Source: Nocardia brasiliensis NBRC 14402
GTDB lineage: Bacteria > Actinomycetota > Actinomycetes > Mycobacteriales > Mycobacteriaceae
Length of the DNA stretch: 64,000 nt
Reading direction: 5' to 3'
NCBI RefSeq assembly: GCF_000308475.2
Contig: NZ_BAFT02000035.1
Coordinates: 1-64,000 of the forward strand
Under the pieces are notes generated by a model. That model was not told where the DNA came from. It did no database searches and was given only the letters and a program-made list of their open reading frames with translations. Position 1 is the first letter of the stretch. Every line of letters starts with the position of its first letter. The position numbers and the translations under genes were made by a program. Shown here in pieces: positions 24,993-33,205 of this stretch.

Positions 24993-25816
24993 CGACCAGC
25001 ATCAGCACCGTTTTCGAAACCGAGTGGGCACACTGGCATCACGCGCGCGAGGACCAGCTGCGCGACCCGCTCGGCTTCCTGAGCCTGACCGCGCTGCACT
25101 GGCTCACCGATCAGCCCGAGCGGCTGCCGGACGTGCCGGGCACCTGGTGGGTCACCGACGACAAGGTGTTCATCACCGCGCAACCGGCCGACCGGCTGGA
25201 CTACGACGGCGAGCGGATCGCCGGCGTGCAGATCATCACGCCCGCCGAGGGCGCGCCGGGACTCAGTGTGCTGCACGAGGATCGGGTGCTCGAGGTGATC
25301 CGCCGCACCGGTCTGTACGCGGTGCGTGTGCACGACCCGGCCGCGCCCACGCTGCTGAGCTTCACCGGCATCCCGAGCTACGCGCCGGACCCGCGCTGGG
25401 TGCTGAGCGGCAAGTTCACGCCGTTCGACGAGCCGCAGACGGTGACCACGGGCGCGGTGGTGGACGGGCTCGAACACCACCACACCGCTTCCGGCACCAT
25501 CGAATTCACGCTCGGCGAGGCGACCGAGCGGGTGCTCGCGTTCGGTGACCCGGCCGATCTGCGCCTGCTGTTCACCGATGCCACCAGCGGCGTCACCACC
25601 TATCCAGCGGCGCGCTCGCTGGCGGTCGGCGCGCCGGACGCGGACGGCACGGTGCGCCTCGACTTCAACCGGGCGGCGAATCTGCCCTGCGCCTTCACCG
25701 ATTTCGCGACCTGCCCGCTGGCGCCCGAGCAGAACCGGCTGCGGGTGGCGATCGAGGCGGGCGAGCAGCACCCCGGGTTGCCGCACGGCGAGCTATCGGA
25801 GCGGAGGACGGCATGA
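24989..25816 (+). CDS. DUF1684 protein
   Basis: A 275-residue cytosolic protein with the full DUF1684 pattern: WHHAREDQLRDPLGFLSLTALHWL at the N-terminus, FTGIPSYAPDPRWVLSGKF in the middle and the C-terminal LDFNRAANLPCAFTDFATCPLAPEQNRLRVAIEAGE, including two Cys. Function is not established. It is fused by overlap (ATGA at both ends) into a run of flavin monooxygenase genes, so a part in the same catabolic pathway is likely. Confidence 0.88.
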   Translation: MTTSISTVFETEWAHWHHAREDQLRDPLGFLSLTALHWLTDQPERLPDVPGTWWVTDDKVFITAQPADRLDYDGERIAGVQIITPAEGAPGLSVLHEDRVLEVIRRTGLYAVRVHDPAAPTLLSFTGIPSYAPDPRWVLSGKFTPFDEPQTVTTGAVVDGLEHHHTASGTIEFTLGEATERVLAFGDPADLRLLFTDATSGVTTYPAARSLAVGAPDADGTVRLDFNRAANLPCAFTDFATCPLAPEQNRLRVAIEAGEQHPGLPHGELSERRTA

Positions 25817-26964
25817 CGGTTCCGCTGTCCATCCTGGACCTGGCGCCGATCAGCGCCGGGTCCACCGCGCAGCAGGCGCTGCGCAATACCGTCGATCTCG
25901 CGCAGCGCGCGGAACAGTGGGGCTACCACCGGTATTGGCTGGCCGAACATCACTTCGTCGCGGTGGCCAGCTCCTCCTCGATCACCCTGATCGGCTTGGT
26001 CGCGGCGGCCACCTCGCGTATTCGAGTGGGCTCGGCGGCGGTTCAGGTCGGTCACCACACCTCGGCTTCGATCGTGGAGGCGTTCGGCACGATCGACGCG
26101 CTCTACCCGGGTCGGCTCGATCTCGGGCTCGGTCGCTCCGGTCACCGCCGCAGCCAATACGGTTCGGAGCCCGCGCATTCCAAGGGCGGCCAGCCCCGTG
26201 TCGACACCGCGACCGGCCGGACCGAGATCAAGGACGGCGTGGTGGTGCCGCCCCCGTTCGACCCCGGCCGGATCACCGACCGCTCGAAATTTCTCGCCTC
26301 GATCGGTGCGCTGCAACAGCGCGGTGCGCAGGCCGCGCCGTTCGACGAGCAGGTCGACGAGGTGCGGGCGCTGCTGGACGGCACCTTCGTCAGCCCCGAA
26401 GGTGTTGCCCTGCATGCCGTTCCGGGCGAGGGCGCGCAGGTGCAGTTGTGGGTCTTCGGCAGCTCGGCCGGGGAGAGCGCCGAACTGGCCGGGCGGCTGG
26501 GGCTGCCGTTCGCGGCGGCCTATCACGTCTCGCCGGGCACCGCGCTGGACGCGGTCGCGGCCTATCGGGACGCGTTCCGCCCCTCCGCGCAGCTGGCCGA
26601 GCCGTACGTGGTGGTCTCGGCCGACGTGGTGGTGGCCGCGGACGACGCCACCGCCCAGCACCACGCCGCCACCTACGGCCACTGGGTGCACAGCATCCGC
26701 AGCGGCGCGGGCGCGGCCGACTACCTGGACCCGGACACCACGGCGCCGCTGACCCCGGAACAGCACCGGCTGGTCGACGATCGCCTGGCCACCCAGTTCG
26801 TCGGCTCGCCGAGCACCGTCACGGGCCGCCTGGCGGCACTGCAACACCACACCGGTGCCGACGAACTGCTCGTCACCAGCGTCACCCATCACCACGCGGA
26901 TCGACTGGAGTCGCATCGCCTCCTCGCCGACGCGTGGGGCCTGCGCACCGCCCGCGCCGCCTGA
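25813..26964 (+). CDS. LLM-class flavin-dependent oxidoreductase, MsnO8-like
   Basis: A 383-residue LLM protein: SILDLAPISAGSTAQQALRNTVDLAQRAEQWGYHRYWLAEHH at the N-terminus, then VGSAAVQVGHHTSASIVEAFGTIDALYPGRLDLGLGRSG and a C-terminal QFVGSPSTVTGRLAALQHHTGADELLVTS. This is the single-domain subgroup with the LDLxPxxxG start. It contains an insertion between ~120 and 160 relative to shorter relatives. Last gene of the operon; a strong hairpin follows 16 bases after the stop. Confidence 0.9.
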   Translation: MTVPLSILDLAPISAGSTAQQALRNTVDLAQRAEQWGYHRYWLAEHHFVAVASSSSITLIGLVAAATSRIRVGSAAVQVGHHTSASIVEAFGTIDALYPGRLDLGLGRSGHRRSQYGSEPAHSKGGQPRVDTATGRTEIKDGVVVPPPFDPGRITDRSKFLASIGALQQRGAQAAPFDEQVDEVRALLDGTFVSPEGVALHAVPGEGAQVQLWVFGSSAGESAELAGRLGLPFAAAYHVSPGTALDAVAAYRDAFRPSAQLAEPYVVVSADVVVAADDATAQHHAATYGHWVHSIRSGAGAADYLDPDTTAPLTPEQHRLVDDRLATQFVGSPSTVTGRLAALQHHTGADELLVTSVTHHHADRLESHRLLADAWGLRTARAA

Positions 26965-26980
26965 ACCGACGCGCGTCCCG

Positions 26981-27015
26981 GGCGCGGCGGCGCTACCGAG
27001 TAGTGCCGCCGTGCC
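26981..27015 (+). terminator. Terminator of the sulfur operon
   Basis: A 16-bp stem (26981-26996 with 27000-27015) closes a 3-base CGA loop. Two positions are G-U pairs on the plus strand, so the fold favours the RNA of the upstream operon. It marks the end of the riboswitch-controlled unit. Confidence 0.75.
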
Positions 27016-27096
27016 CGCAGTTCCGTCGCGCTGCACAACAACCGTGTGCCGAATCGGTGCGCGCGACGGTAAATCGGCGGGCGAGCGGAAACCCCC

Positions 27097-27124
27097 TTGA
27101 AACATACAAGCGTGCATGTATATT
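27097..27124 (+). promoter_or_regulatory. Promoter with overlapping dyad for the CocE-like gene
   Basis: A -35 TTGAAA (27097-27102) and a -10 TATATT (27119-27124) are 16 bases apart. ATACA-N8-TGTAT (27104-27121) lies over the spacer and -10, the typical place for a repressor operator of the TetR or similar type. No regulator gene is adjacent. Confidence 0.5.
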
Positions 27125-27152
27125 TCTGTCCGGTTGATGGAGGAGGGTATCG

Positions 27153-29180
27153 ATGAGGATTGCTCTTGGCCGCCACTGTGCCCGATGGTTCGTCGGAGCG
27201 GTTGCGCTGCTTACGGTTTCGCAGCTGGTCGTGGCCGCACCCGGTGCCGCGACGCCGGAAGGGGCCGCGGCGTGGACGGCGCTGCACGATGGGCCACAGC
27301 GGTTTCCGTCCATCCATATCGACTGGGACGTGCCCATCACGATGAGCGACGGGACCGTCCTCAAAGCGAACGTGTACCGGCCCGCCGACGCGCACGGCCC
27401 GATCGATACGCCGTTCCCGACCATCGTGAACATGACGCCGTACACCAAGCTCGGCTCGATGATCATGCAGACCGCGCTGTCGGTGCCGGTCTTGTCCGAC
27501 GCGGTGGTCGGGTTGCTGCGCGACTTCGAATTGCCGGGGACGCCGCTGGAGGGTCTCACCGACGCGACCCGGGTCGCGGGCGGCGGGTTCGGCCGGGTGT
27601 TCTCGGTGGACCCCAACCTGATTCGCAGCGGCTACACCCAGATCGTGGTGGACGTGCGCGGTACCGGCTTCTCGCAAGGCAATTGGGAACCCTGGGGCCC
27701 GAAGGACCAGTCGGACACCCCGGAGGTCATCGCCTGGGCCGCGGCCCAACCGTGGTCGGACGGCAATATCGGGATGAACGGCGTGTCCTACTCGGGCATC
27801 AATCAGGTGCAGGCGGCTGAAAAGCAGCCGCCCGCACTGAAAGCCATCGTCCCGGTGGTGCCGGGCAACGACCTGGTCCGCGACATGATCGCGCCGGGCG
27901 GCGCGGCCATCGGCATCCTGCTGCCCTACCTGCTGGTCGTGAACGCGGCCAAACTCATGCCCGACCTGATGTCGTTGCTACAGGGCAGGTTCGACACGCG
28001 ATGGCTGGCCGATCGCCTCGCCGACCCCCTGTCCTTCCTCGACGTCGGGCTGCAGACGCTGACCGCCGATTCCTTCGACACCATTCCGCCGCAACTGGGC
28101 AACGTGCTCGACCCGGACAGTCCGATCCGGCAGGCCTGGCTCGGCCACCCCGAGCGGATCCAGGTGCCGACCATGGTGATCGGCGGCTGGCACGACAACT
28201 TCGTCAACGGCGAACCCCGCATCTACCAAGACATTCCGCTGCCGCCCGGGCAGAAGCAGTTGGTGATGGGCAACGGCTATCACGTGAGTACCGGCTTCGA
28301 CATGCGCGGCAAGCCGGGCGAGCCGCCCCGCATCGACGTGCTGCAGCGCGCCTGGTTCGACAAGTGGCTCAAGGGCATCGACAACGGGATCGATCGGTGG
28401 GGCCCGGTGACGATGTGGCAGCAGGGCGGCGGCTGGACCACGGCCGAGCAGTTCCCGCGCCCGGAAGCCGAGCACCGGCGGATGTATCTGTCCGCGGCGC
28501 CGAGCGGAACCTCGGCGCTCAGCGCGCACGACGGCTCGCTCGTGACCGCGGCGACCGCGGACACCGCCCGCCTGACCGTCGCGCCCGGCCTGGCGAGTTT
28601 GTGCTCGGCCGACGGAACCCAGGGCACCGCGGGCATTCTCGTCTTCACCGGCTGTGGCAAGGACGCCCGGATCCAGGAGATTTCCGGGCTGACCTTCACC
28701 AGTCCCCCGGTGACCGAGCCGACGACGCTGTCCGGCCCGATCGCGGTGCATCTGAACACCGTGCACGACGCCACCGACGGTTACTGGACCGCGACGCTGA
28801 ACGACGTTGCGCCGGACGGACGTTCGGTGACCCTCAGCACCGGCCAGCTGATGGCGTCGATGCGCGCCGTCGACGACGCCAGGAGCCGCCGGTCCGCCGA
28901 CGGCGCCTATACCGATCCGTTCCCGGTCATGTCGCTGGCCGCCCGGCAGGACGTCGTGCCCGGCCAGGCCACGCAACTCGACCTCGGACTCGCGCCCACC
29001 GATGCGATCCTCCAACCGGGACACCGGCTCCGGCTCGACATCTTCGCGGGCAACTATCCGAAGGGGCTGCCGATCCGCCCGATGCTCGACGGCACCGGCC
29101 TCAAACCGCAACACCTGCAACTGGATCCGGCGGAACCGAGCTATGTGAACGTCCCGCTGAGCGGCACCGCCGGCTGGTGA
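27153..29180 (+). CDS. Secreted CocE/NonD-family hydrolase (X-Pro dipeptidyl-peptidase S15 type)
   Basis: A 675-residue exported alpha/beta hydrolase. A signal peptide (1-33, ending AAPGAATP) is followed by the S15/CocE fold: DGTVLKANVYRP, the oxyanion/D-R-G motif VVDVRGTGFSQGNW (~166-179), nucleophile Ser214 in GVSYSG, catalytic Asp in IGGWHDNF, His in GNGYHVSTG, and a C-terminal jelly-roll domain with LQPGHRLRLDIFAG. Natural substrates could be acyl esters or X-Pro peptides. GGAGGAGGG precedes ATG 27153 by six bases. Monocistronic, with its own promoter. Confidence 0.9.
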   Translation: MRIALGRHCARWFVGAVALLTVSQLVVAAPGAATPEGAAAWTALHDGPQRFPSIHIDWDVPITMSDGTVLKANVYRPADAHGPIDTPFPTIVNMTPYTKLGSMIMQTALSVPVLSDAVVGLLRDFELPGTPLEGLTDATRVAGGGFGRVFSVDPNLIRSGYTQIVVDVRGTGFSQGNWEPWGPKDQSDTPEVIAWAAAQPWSDGNIGMNGVSYSGINQVQAAEKQPPALKAIVPVVPGNDLVRDMIAPGGAAIGILLPYLLVVNAAKLMPDLMSLLQGRFDTRWLADRLADPLSFLDVGLQTLTADSFDTIPPQLGNVLDPDSPIRQAWLGHPERIQVPTMVIGGWHDNFVNGEPRIYQDIPLPPGQKQLVMGNGYHVSTGFDMRGKPGEPPRIDVLQRAWFDKWLKGIDNGIDRWGPVTMWQQGGGWTTAEQFPRPEAEHRRMYLSAAPSGTSALSAHDGSLVTAATADTARLTVAPGLASLCSADGTQGTAGILVFTGCGKDARIQEISGLTFTSPPVTEPTTLSGPIAVHLNTVHDATDGYWTATLNDVAPDGRSVTLSTGQLMASMRAVDDARSRRSADGAYTDPFPVMSLAARQDVVPGQATQLDLGLAPTDAILQPGHRLRLDIFAGNYPKGLPIRPMLDGTGLKPQHLQLDPAEPSYVNVPLSGTAGW

Positions 29181-29217
29181 CCGGACTCCCGCCGCGCACC
29201 CACGGGCGCGCAGCGGG

Positions 29218-30219
29218 TCAGGCGCTGATCGGCGCGGCGGTGACGCCGTAGCCGAGGTTGGTGAGCACCTCGGTGGTCGCCTTGGCGAAGTTCAAGGTGA
29301 TGAAGTGCAGGCAGGGCGCGCCCTCGTCGATGAGCCGCTGGGCCATCTCGGTGGCGATCTCGATGCCTGCCTCGCGGACCGCGGCCGGGTTGCCGTCGGG
29401 GGCGTCGCCCGCGGCCCTGTGCAAGCGCGCCAGCACCGCGGGCGGCAGCGTGCGGCCGCAGAGTTCCTCGGCTCTGGCCACCGTGCGCAGCGAAGTGATC
29501 GGCATCAGCTCCGGAATGATCGGCTTGGCGCCCTCGACCGGATCGAACTTCAGCACGCGATCGCGCAGCCGCAGGTAGTGCTCGACGTCGAAGAACATCT
29601 GCGTGATCGAATATTCCGCGCCCGCACGCAGTTTCGCGGCCAGGAAGGCGGTGTCGGAGTCGAGGTCGGGCGAGCGGTGATGGCCCTGCGGGAACGAGGC
29701 GACGCCGACGTGGAAGTCGCCGAGATCGCGCACGATGCGCACCAATTCCTCGGCGTACTCGACACCTTCGGGATGGCGCTGCCAGGCGCCGAGCGGATCG
29801 CCCGGCGGATCGCCGCGCAGCACCAGGATGTTGCGGATCCCGGAATCGGCGTAGGAACCGACCAGCGAACGCAACTCGGCCACGCTGTGCTCGACGGCGG
29901 TCAGGTGCGCCACCGGCAGCAAGGTGGTCTCCTGCGCCAGCGCGCCGGTGACCCGCACGGTGCGGTCGCGGGTGGACCCGCCCGCGCCGTAGGTCATCGA
30001 GACGAACGCCGGATGCATCCGCTCGAACTGGCGCACCGCGCGCCACAGCCGCGCCTCGGCGGGCGCGTCCCGGGGCGGATTGAACTCGACGGAGAACGGC
30101 ACAGCGGTACCGGAGTGCGTCCGCAAACTCTGTACCACCGAGGGTGTCGCAGAGACGTTCGGCTGCGTCCGGGGCGGACCGCCAGGGGTCGAGCTGCCCC
30201 GCGCATTGTCGAAAGTCAC
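29218..30219 (-). CDS. Methylenetetrahydrofolate reductase-like protein (Rv2172c type)
   Basis: A 333-residue TIM-barrel protein. FSVEFNPPRD, FVSMTYGAGGSTRDRT, NILVLRGDPPGDP, FPQGHHRSPD and YSITQMFFD are the ordered MTHFR motifs for folate and flavin/NADH sites. MTHFR makes 5-methyl-THF for methionine synthesis. It occupies the Rv2172c position rather than the classical metF locus, so it may be the divergent second paralogue found in mycobacteria. GTG 30219 lies six bases after TACACT on the minus strand, indicating a leaderless mRNA. The prenyl synthase gene diverges from it. Confidence 0.85.
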   Translation of the reverse strand: MTFDNARGSSTPGGPPRTQPNVSATPSVVQSLRTHSGTAVPFSVEFNPPRDAPAEARLWRAVRQFERMHPAFVSMTYGAGGSTRDRTVRVTGALAQETTLLPVAHLTAVEHSVAELRSLVGSYADSGIRNILVLRGDPPGDPLGAWQRHPEGVEYAEELVRIVRDLGDFHVGVASFPQGHHRSPDLDSDTAFLAAKLRAGAEYSITQMFFDVEHYLRLRDRVLKFDPVEGAKPIIPELMPITSLRTVARAEELCGRTLPPAVLARLHRAAGDAPDGNPAAVREAGIEIATEMAQRLIDEGAPCLHFITLNFAKATTEVLTNLGYGVTAAPISA

Positions 30220-30225
30220 CGATCC

Positions 30226-30231
30226 AGTGTA
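30226..30231 (-). promoter_or_regulatory. -10 box of leaderless metF-like mRNA
   Basis: TACACT (minus strand) is followed by six bases and then the GTG start, so transcription should begin at the start codon. The same TANNNT-N6/7-start arrangement occurs before aroG, ctaE (weaker), the Lrp-domain gene, the DnaQ-like gene, pimB' and the gene at 62611. Confidence 0.6.
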
Positions 30232-30324
30232 GAGGTGACCTGCGGTAGCCCCGACGGGTCGGCCGCCGAACGCCGCGTATTCTCGCAGCGAAGAGGGTGT
30301 GAGCGAGCGCCCGGCAACCCGACC

Positions 30325-31476
30325 TTGGAGGCCACGCTGTCTGCCGGAACCGGTACCCAGACGCCGCACCGCACCTCGGCGGCCGAGCTGATCGCGCCGA
30401 TCCCGGGCACGCCGGCCTTCGTCGCGGCCGTGGAGGGCGCGCTGACCAGGTTCTTCGCCGATCGCCGCGGGACGGTCGAGGAGCTGGGCCCGATCTTCGT
30501 CGAGGCCGCGGACGCGCTGGAACTGTTCGTGCTGCGCGGCGGCAAACGCACCAGGCCCGCGTTCGCGTGGACCGGGTGGCTCGGCGCGGGCGGCGACGCC
30601 GCGGGCCCGGACGCCGCCGCCGTGCTGACCGCGTGTGCGGCGCTGGAACTGGTACAGGCGTGCGCGCTGATCCACGACGACATCATCGATTCCTCACGCA
30701 CCCGCCGCCGCTTCCCGACAGTGCACGTCGACTTCGAAACCCGGCACCGCGACCGCGGCTGGGCGGGTGATTCCGCGCACTTCGGCGCCAGCGTGGCCAT
30801 CCTGGTCGGCGATCTGGCCCTGGCCTGGGCCGACGACATGGTGCACGCCTCCGGTCTGGAGCCGACGGCCATCGCCCGGTTCGCCCCGGTGTGGGCCGGC
30901 ATGCGCACCGAGGTGCTCGGCGGCCAGCTGCTCGACATCAACGGCGAGGCGGGCGGCGACGAGTCGGTCGAGGCGGCGCTGCGCATCAACCGGTACAAGA
31001 CCGCCGCCTACACCGTCGAACGCCCGCTGCACCTCGGCGCGGCCATCGCCGACGCCGACGCCGATCTGGTCGCCGCCTACCGCACCTTCGGCACCGATAT
31101 CGGCATCGCGTTCCAGCTGCGCGACGATCTGCTCGGCGTCTTCGGCGACCCCGCGATCACCGGCAAACCCTCCGGCGACGATCTGCGCGAAGGCAAGCAC
31201 ACGGTGCTGCTGGCGGAGGCCCTGCGCCGCGCCGACGAGTCCGACCCGGCGGCCGCGAAACTGCTGCGCACCAGTGTCGGCACCGATCTCGACGCGGACG
31301 AGGTGGCCCACCTGCGCACGGTGCTCACCGACCTCGGCGCCGCCGACGAGGTGGAGCGCCGGATCGCCGAACTGACCGACGCGGGCCTGGCCGCCATCGC
31401 GACCAGCACCGCGACACCCGCCGCGAAGGAACAATTGCGCGCCATGGCCTTGGCCGCGACCAAACGCACCGCGTGA
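30325..31476 (+). CDS. Polyprenyl diphosphate synthase (GGPP synthase type, IdsA2-like)
   Basis: A ~383-residue isoprenyl chain-elongating enzyme. First Asp-rich motif DDIID in QACALIHDDIIDSS; second in FQLRDDLLGVFGD; GGKRTRP at the start of the fold and KTAAYTVERPLHLGAAIA are present. It should supply GGPP to CrtB at 34906. Position matches M. tuberculosis Rv2173 (idsA2). The start is unclear: TTG 30325 lacks an SD, while CTG 30337 has GGAGG five bases upstream; no ATG or GTG is available close to the domain. Confidence 0.87.
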   Translation: MEATLSAGTGTQTPHRTSAAELIAPIPGTPAFVAAVEGALTRFFADRRGTVEELGPIFVEAADALELFVLRGGKRTRPAFAWTGWLGAGGDAAGPDAAAVLTACAALELVQACALIHDDIIDSSRTRRRFPTVHVDFETRHRDRGWAGDSAHFGASVAILVGDLALAWADDMVHASGLEPTAIARFAPVWAGMRTEVLGGQLLDINGEAGGDESVEAALRINRYKTAAYTVERPLHLGAAIADADADLVAAYRTFGTDIGIAFQLRDDLLGVFGDPAITGKPSGDDLREGKHTVLLAEALRRADESDPAAAKLLRTSVGTDLDADEVAHLRTVLTDLGAADEVERRIAELTDAGLAAIATSTATPAAKEQLRAMALAATKRTA

Positions 31477-31549
31477 AAGTAGCTGCGGCACCGGCCGATC
31501 AGGTACACCTGGTCGGCATCGATCGCTGCCCGGCACCGAGGAGAATTAC

Positions 31550-33082
31550 ATGCCTGACGTGAAAACGGTTGCCGGACCGACGGATCGCGTGGTCGTCGTC
31601 GGGGCGGGACTGTCCGGATTGTCCGCGGCGCTGTATCTGACGGGCGCGGGACGGCAGGTCACCCTGCTCGAACGGGCCGATCACCCGGGCGGCCGGGTCG
31701 GGCGCTATCAGGGGGCGGATTACGAGATCGACTCCGGCGCCACCATTTTGACGCTGCCCGAACTGGTCGCCGACGCGCTCGCCGCGGTCGGCCGTACACC
31801 CGAGACCTGCAAGCCCGCGCTGCGCATCCATCAGCTCGCGCCGAGCTACCACGCCCGCTTCGCCGACCGCACCGAACTGCGGGTTTTCGCCGACGCCGAC
31901 GCGATGGCGGCGGAGGTCGCGGCGGTCTGCGGCCCCGCCGAAGCCCGCCGCTATCGGCGGCTACGGGACTGGCTGGCCCGGATCTACGCCGCCGAGTACG
32001 CCGAATTCATGGACACCAACTTCGATTCGCCGCTGGACCTGCTGCGGCTGCCCGAAAAGCGCCGCGCCCTGGCGAGTTTGGTGCGGCTCGGCGGGTTCGG
32101 CAGGCTCGGGCCGCGGGTCGGGCGCTTCCTGCGCGATCCACGACTGGCCCGGCTGTTCACCTTTCAGGCGCTGTACGCGGGCCTGCCGCCGACCGCGGCG
32201 CTCTCGGTGTACGGCGCGATCCCGCACATGGACACCTCGCTCGGCGTCTACTTCCCGGAAGGCGGCATGCGCGCGATCGCGGCGGCCATGGCCGAGGCGT
32301 TCACCGCGGCGGGCGGCACGCTCGAACTCGGCACCGAGGTCACCGGCGTGGACTACACGCGACGGCGCGCCACCCGGGTCCGCACCGCCGACGGCCGCGG
32401 CTTCGACTGCGATGCCCTCGTGCTCACCACCGATCTCGGCACCCTCGACCGGTTCGGCGTGCGCCGCCGCCGCGGCCTGCGCGCGGCGCCCTCGGCCGTG
32501 GTCGCGCACGGGACGGTGCCCGCGGCGCTCGCGCGGACCTGGCCGGTGCAGGCCCACCACATCATCGAATTCGGGCAGGCGTGGCGGCAGACCTTCGCCG
32601 AGATCACCGGACGGCGCGGCCGTGGACGGCTGATGAGCGATCCGTCGCTGCTGCTGACCCGTCCCGCGCTCACCGACCCCGGGCTGCACATCACCCGCGC
32701 CGACGGCGAATACGAACCGCTGTCCGTGCTCGCCCCGTGCCCGAATCTGGACTCGGCCGCGCTGGATTGGCGCCGCATCGGGCCCGCGTATCTGCGCGAG
32801 TTGCTCGGGGTACTGGAAGCGCGCGGTTACCACGGCATCGCCGAGCACTTCACGGTCGACCATGTGGATAATCCGCGCACCTGGCACGAGCAAGGGATGC
32901 TCGCCGGAACTCCCTTCTCCGCGGCACACCTGTTCCGGCAGACCGGGCCATTTCGCCCGCGCAATTTTCCACAGGGCAGCGACAACGTGGTTATCGCAGG
33001 TTGCGGCACCACGCCCGGGGTCGGCGTGCCGACGACACTGCTGTCCGGAAAACTGGCGGCAACCCGGATAACCGGTGAATAA
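31550..33082 (+). CDS. crtI: Phytoene desaturase CrtI-type
   Basis: A 510-residue FAD-dependent desaturase. VVVVGAGLSGLSAALYLTGAGRQVTLLERADHPGGRVGRY is the N-terminal dinucleotide motif, ARLFTFQALYAGLPPTAALSVYGAIPHMD and YFPEGGMRAIAAAMA are CrtI motifs, and NVVIAGCGTTPGVGVPTTLLSGKLAA is the C-terminal carotenoid/FAD motif. It introduces double bonds into phytoene made by CrtB. SD GAGGAG precedes ATG 31550. The gene lies between the GGPP synthase and mannosyltransferase genes. Confidence 0.88.
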   Translation: MPDVKTVAGPTDRVVVVGAGLSGLSAALYLTGAGRQVTLLERADHPGGRVGRYQGADYEIDSGATILTLPELVADALAAVGRTPETCKPALRIHQLAPSYHARFADRTELRVFADADAMAAEVAAVCGPAEARRYRRLRDWLARIYAAEYAEFMDTNFDSPLDLLRLPEKRRALASLVRLGGFGRLGPRVGRFLRDPRLARLFTFQALYAGLPPTAALSVYGAIPHMDTSLGVYFPEGGMRAIAAAMAEAFTAAGGTLELGTEVTGVDYTRRRATRVRTADGRGFDCDALVLTTDLGTLDRFGVRRRRGLRAAPSAVVAHGTVPAALARTWPVQAHHIIEFGQAWRQTFAEITGRRGRGRLMSDPSLLLTRPALTDPGLHITRADGEYEPLSVLAPCPNLDSAALDWRRIGPAYLRELLGVLEARGYHGIAEHFTVDHVDNPRTWHEQGMLAGTPFSAAHLFRQTGPFRPRNFPQGSDNVVIAGCGTTPGVGVPTTLLSGKLAATRITGE

Positions 33083-33205
33083 GCCCCAGCTCGAGATGAA
33101 ACCCCGAGGACCAGCGGGATAGGGTTCGATGCGACGCCGTAAACTAGGCGCCGACCTATTCACTCGCGGTTGCGACCGCTGACCATTCGGGGGGACCGAC
33201 ACCAG

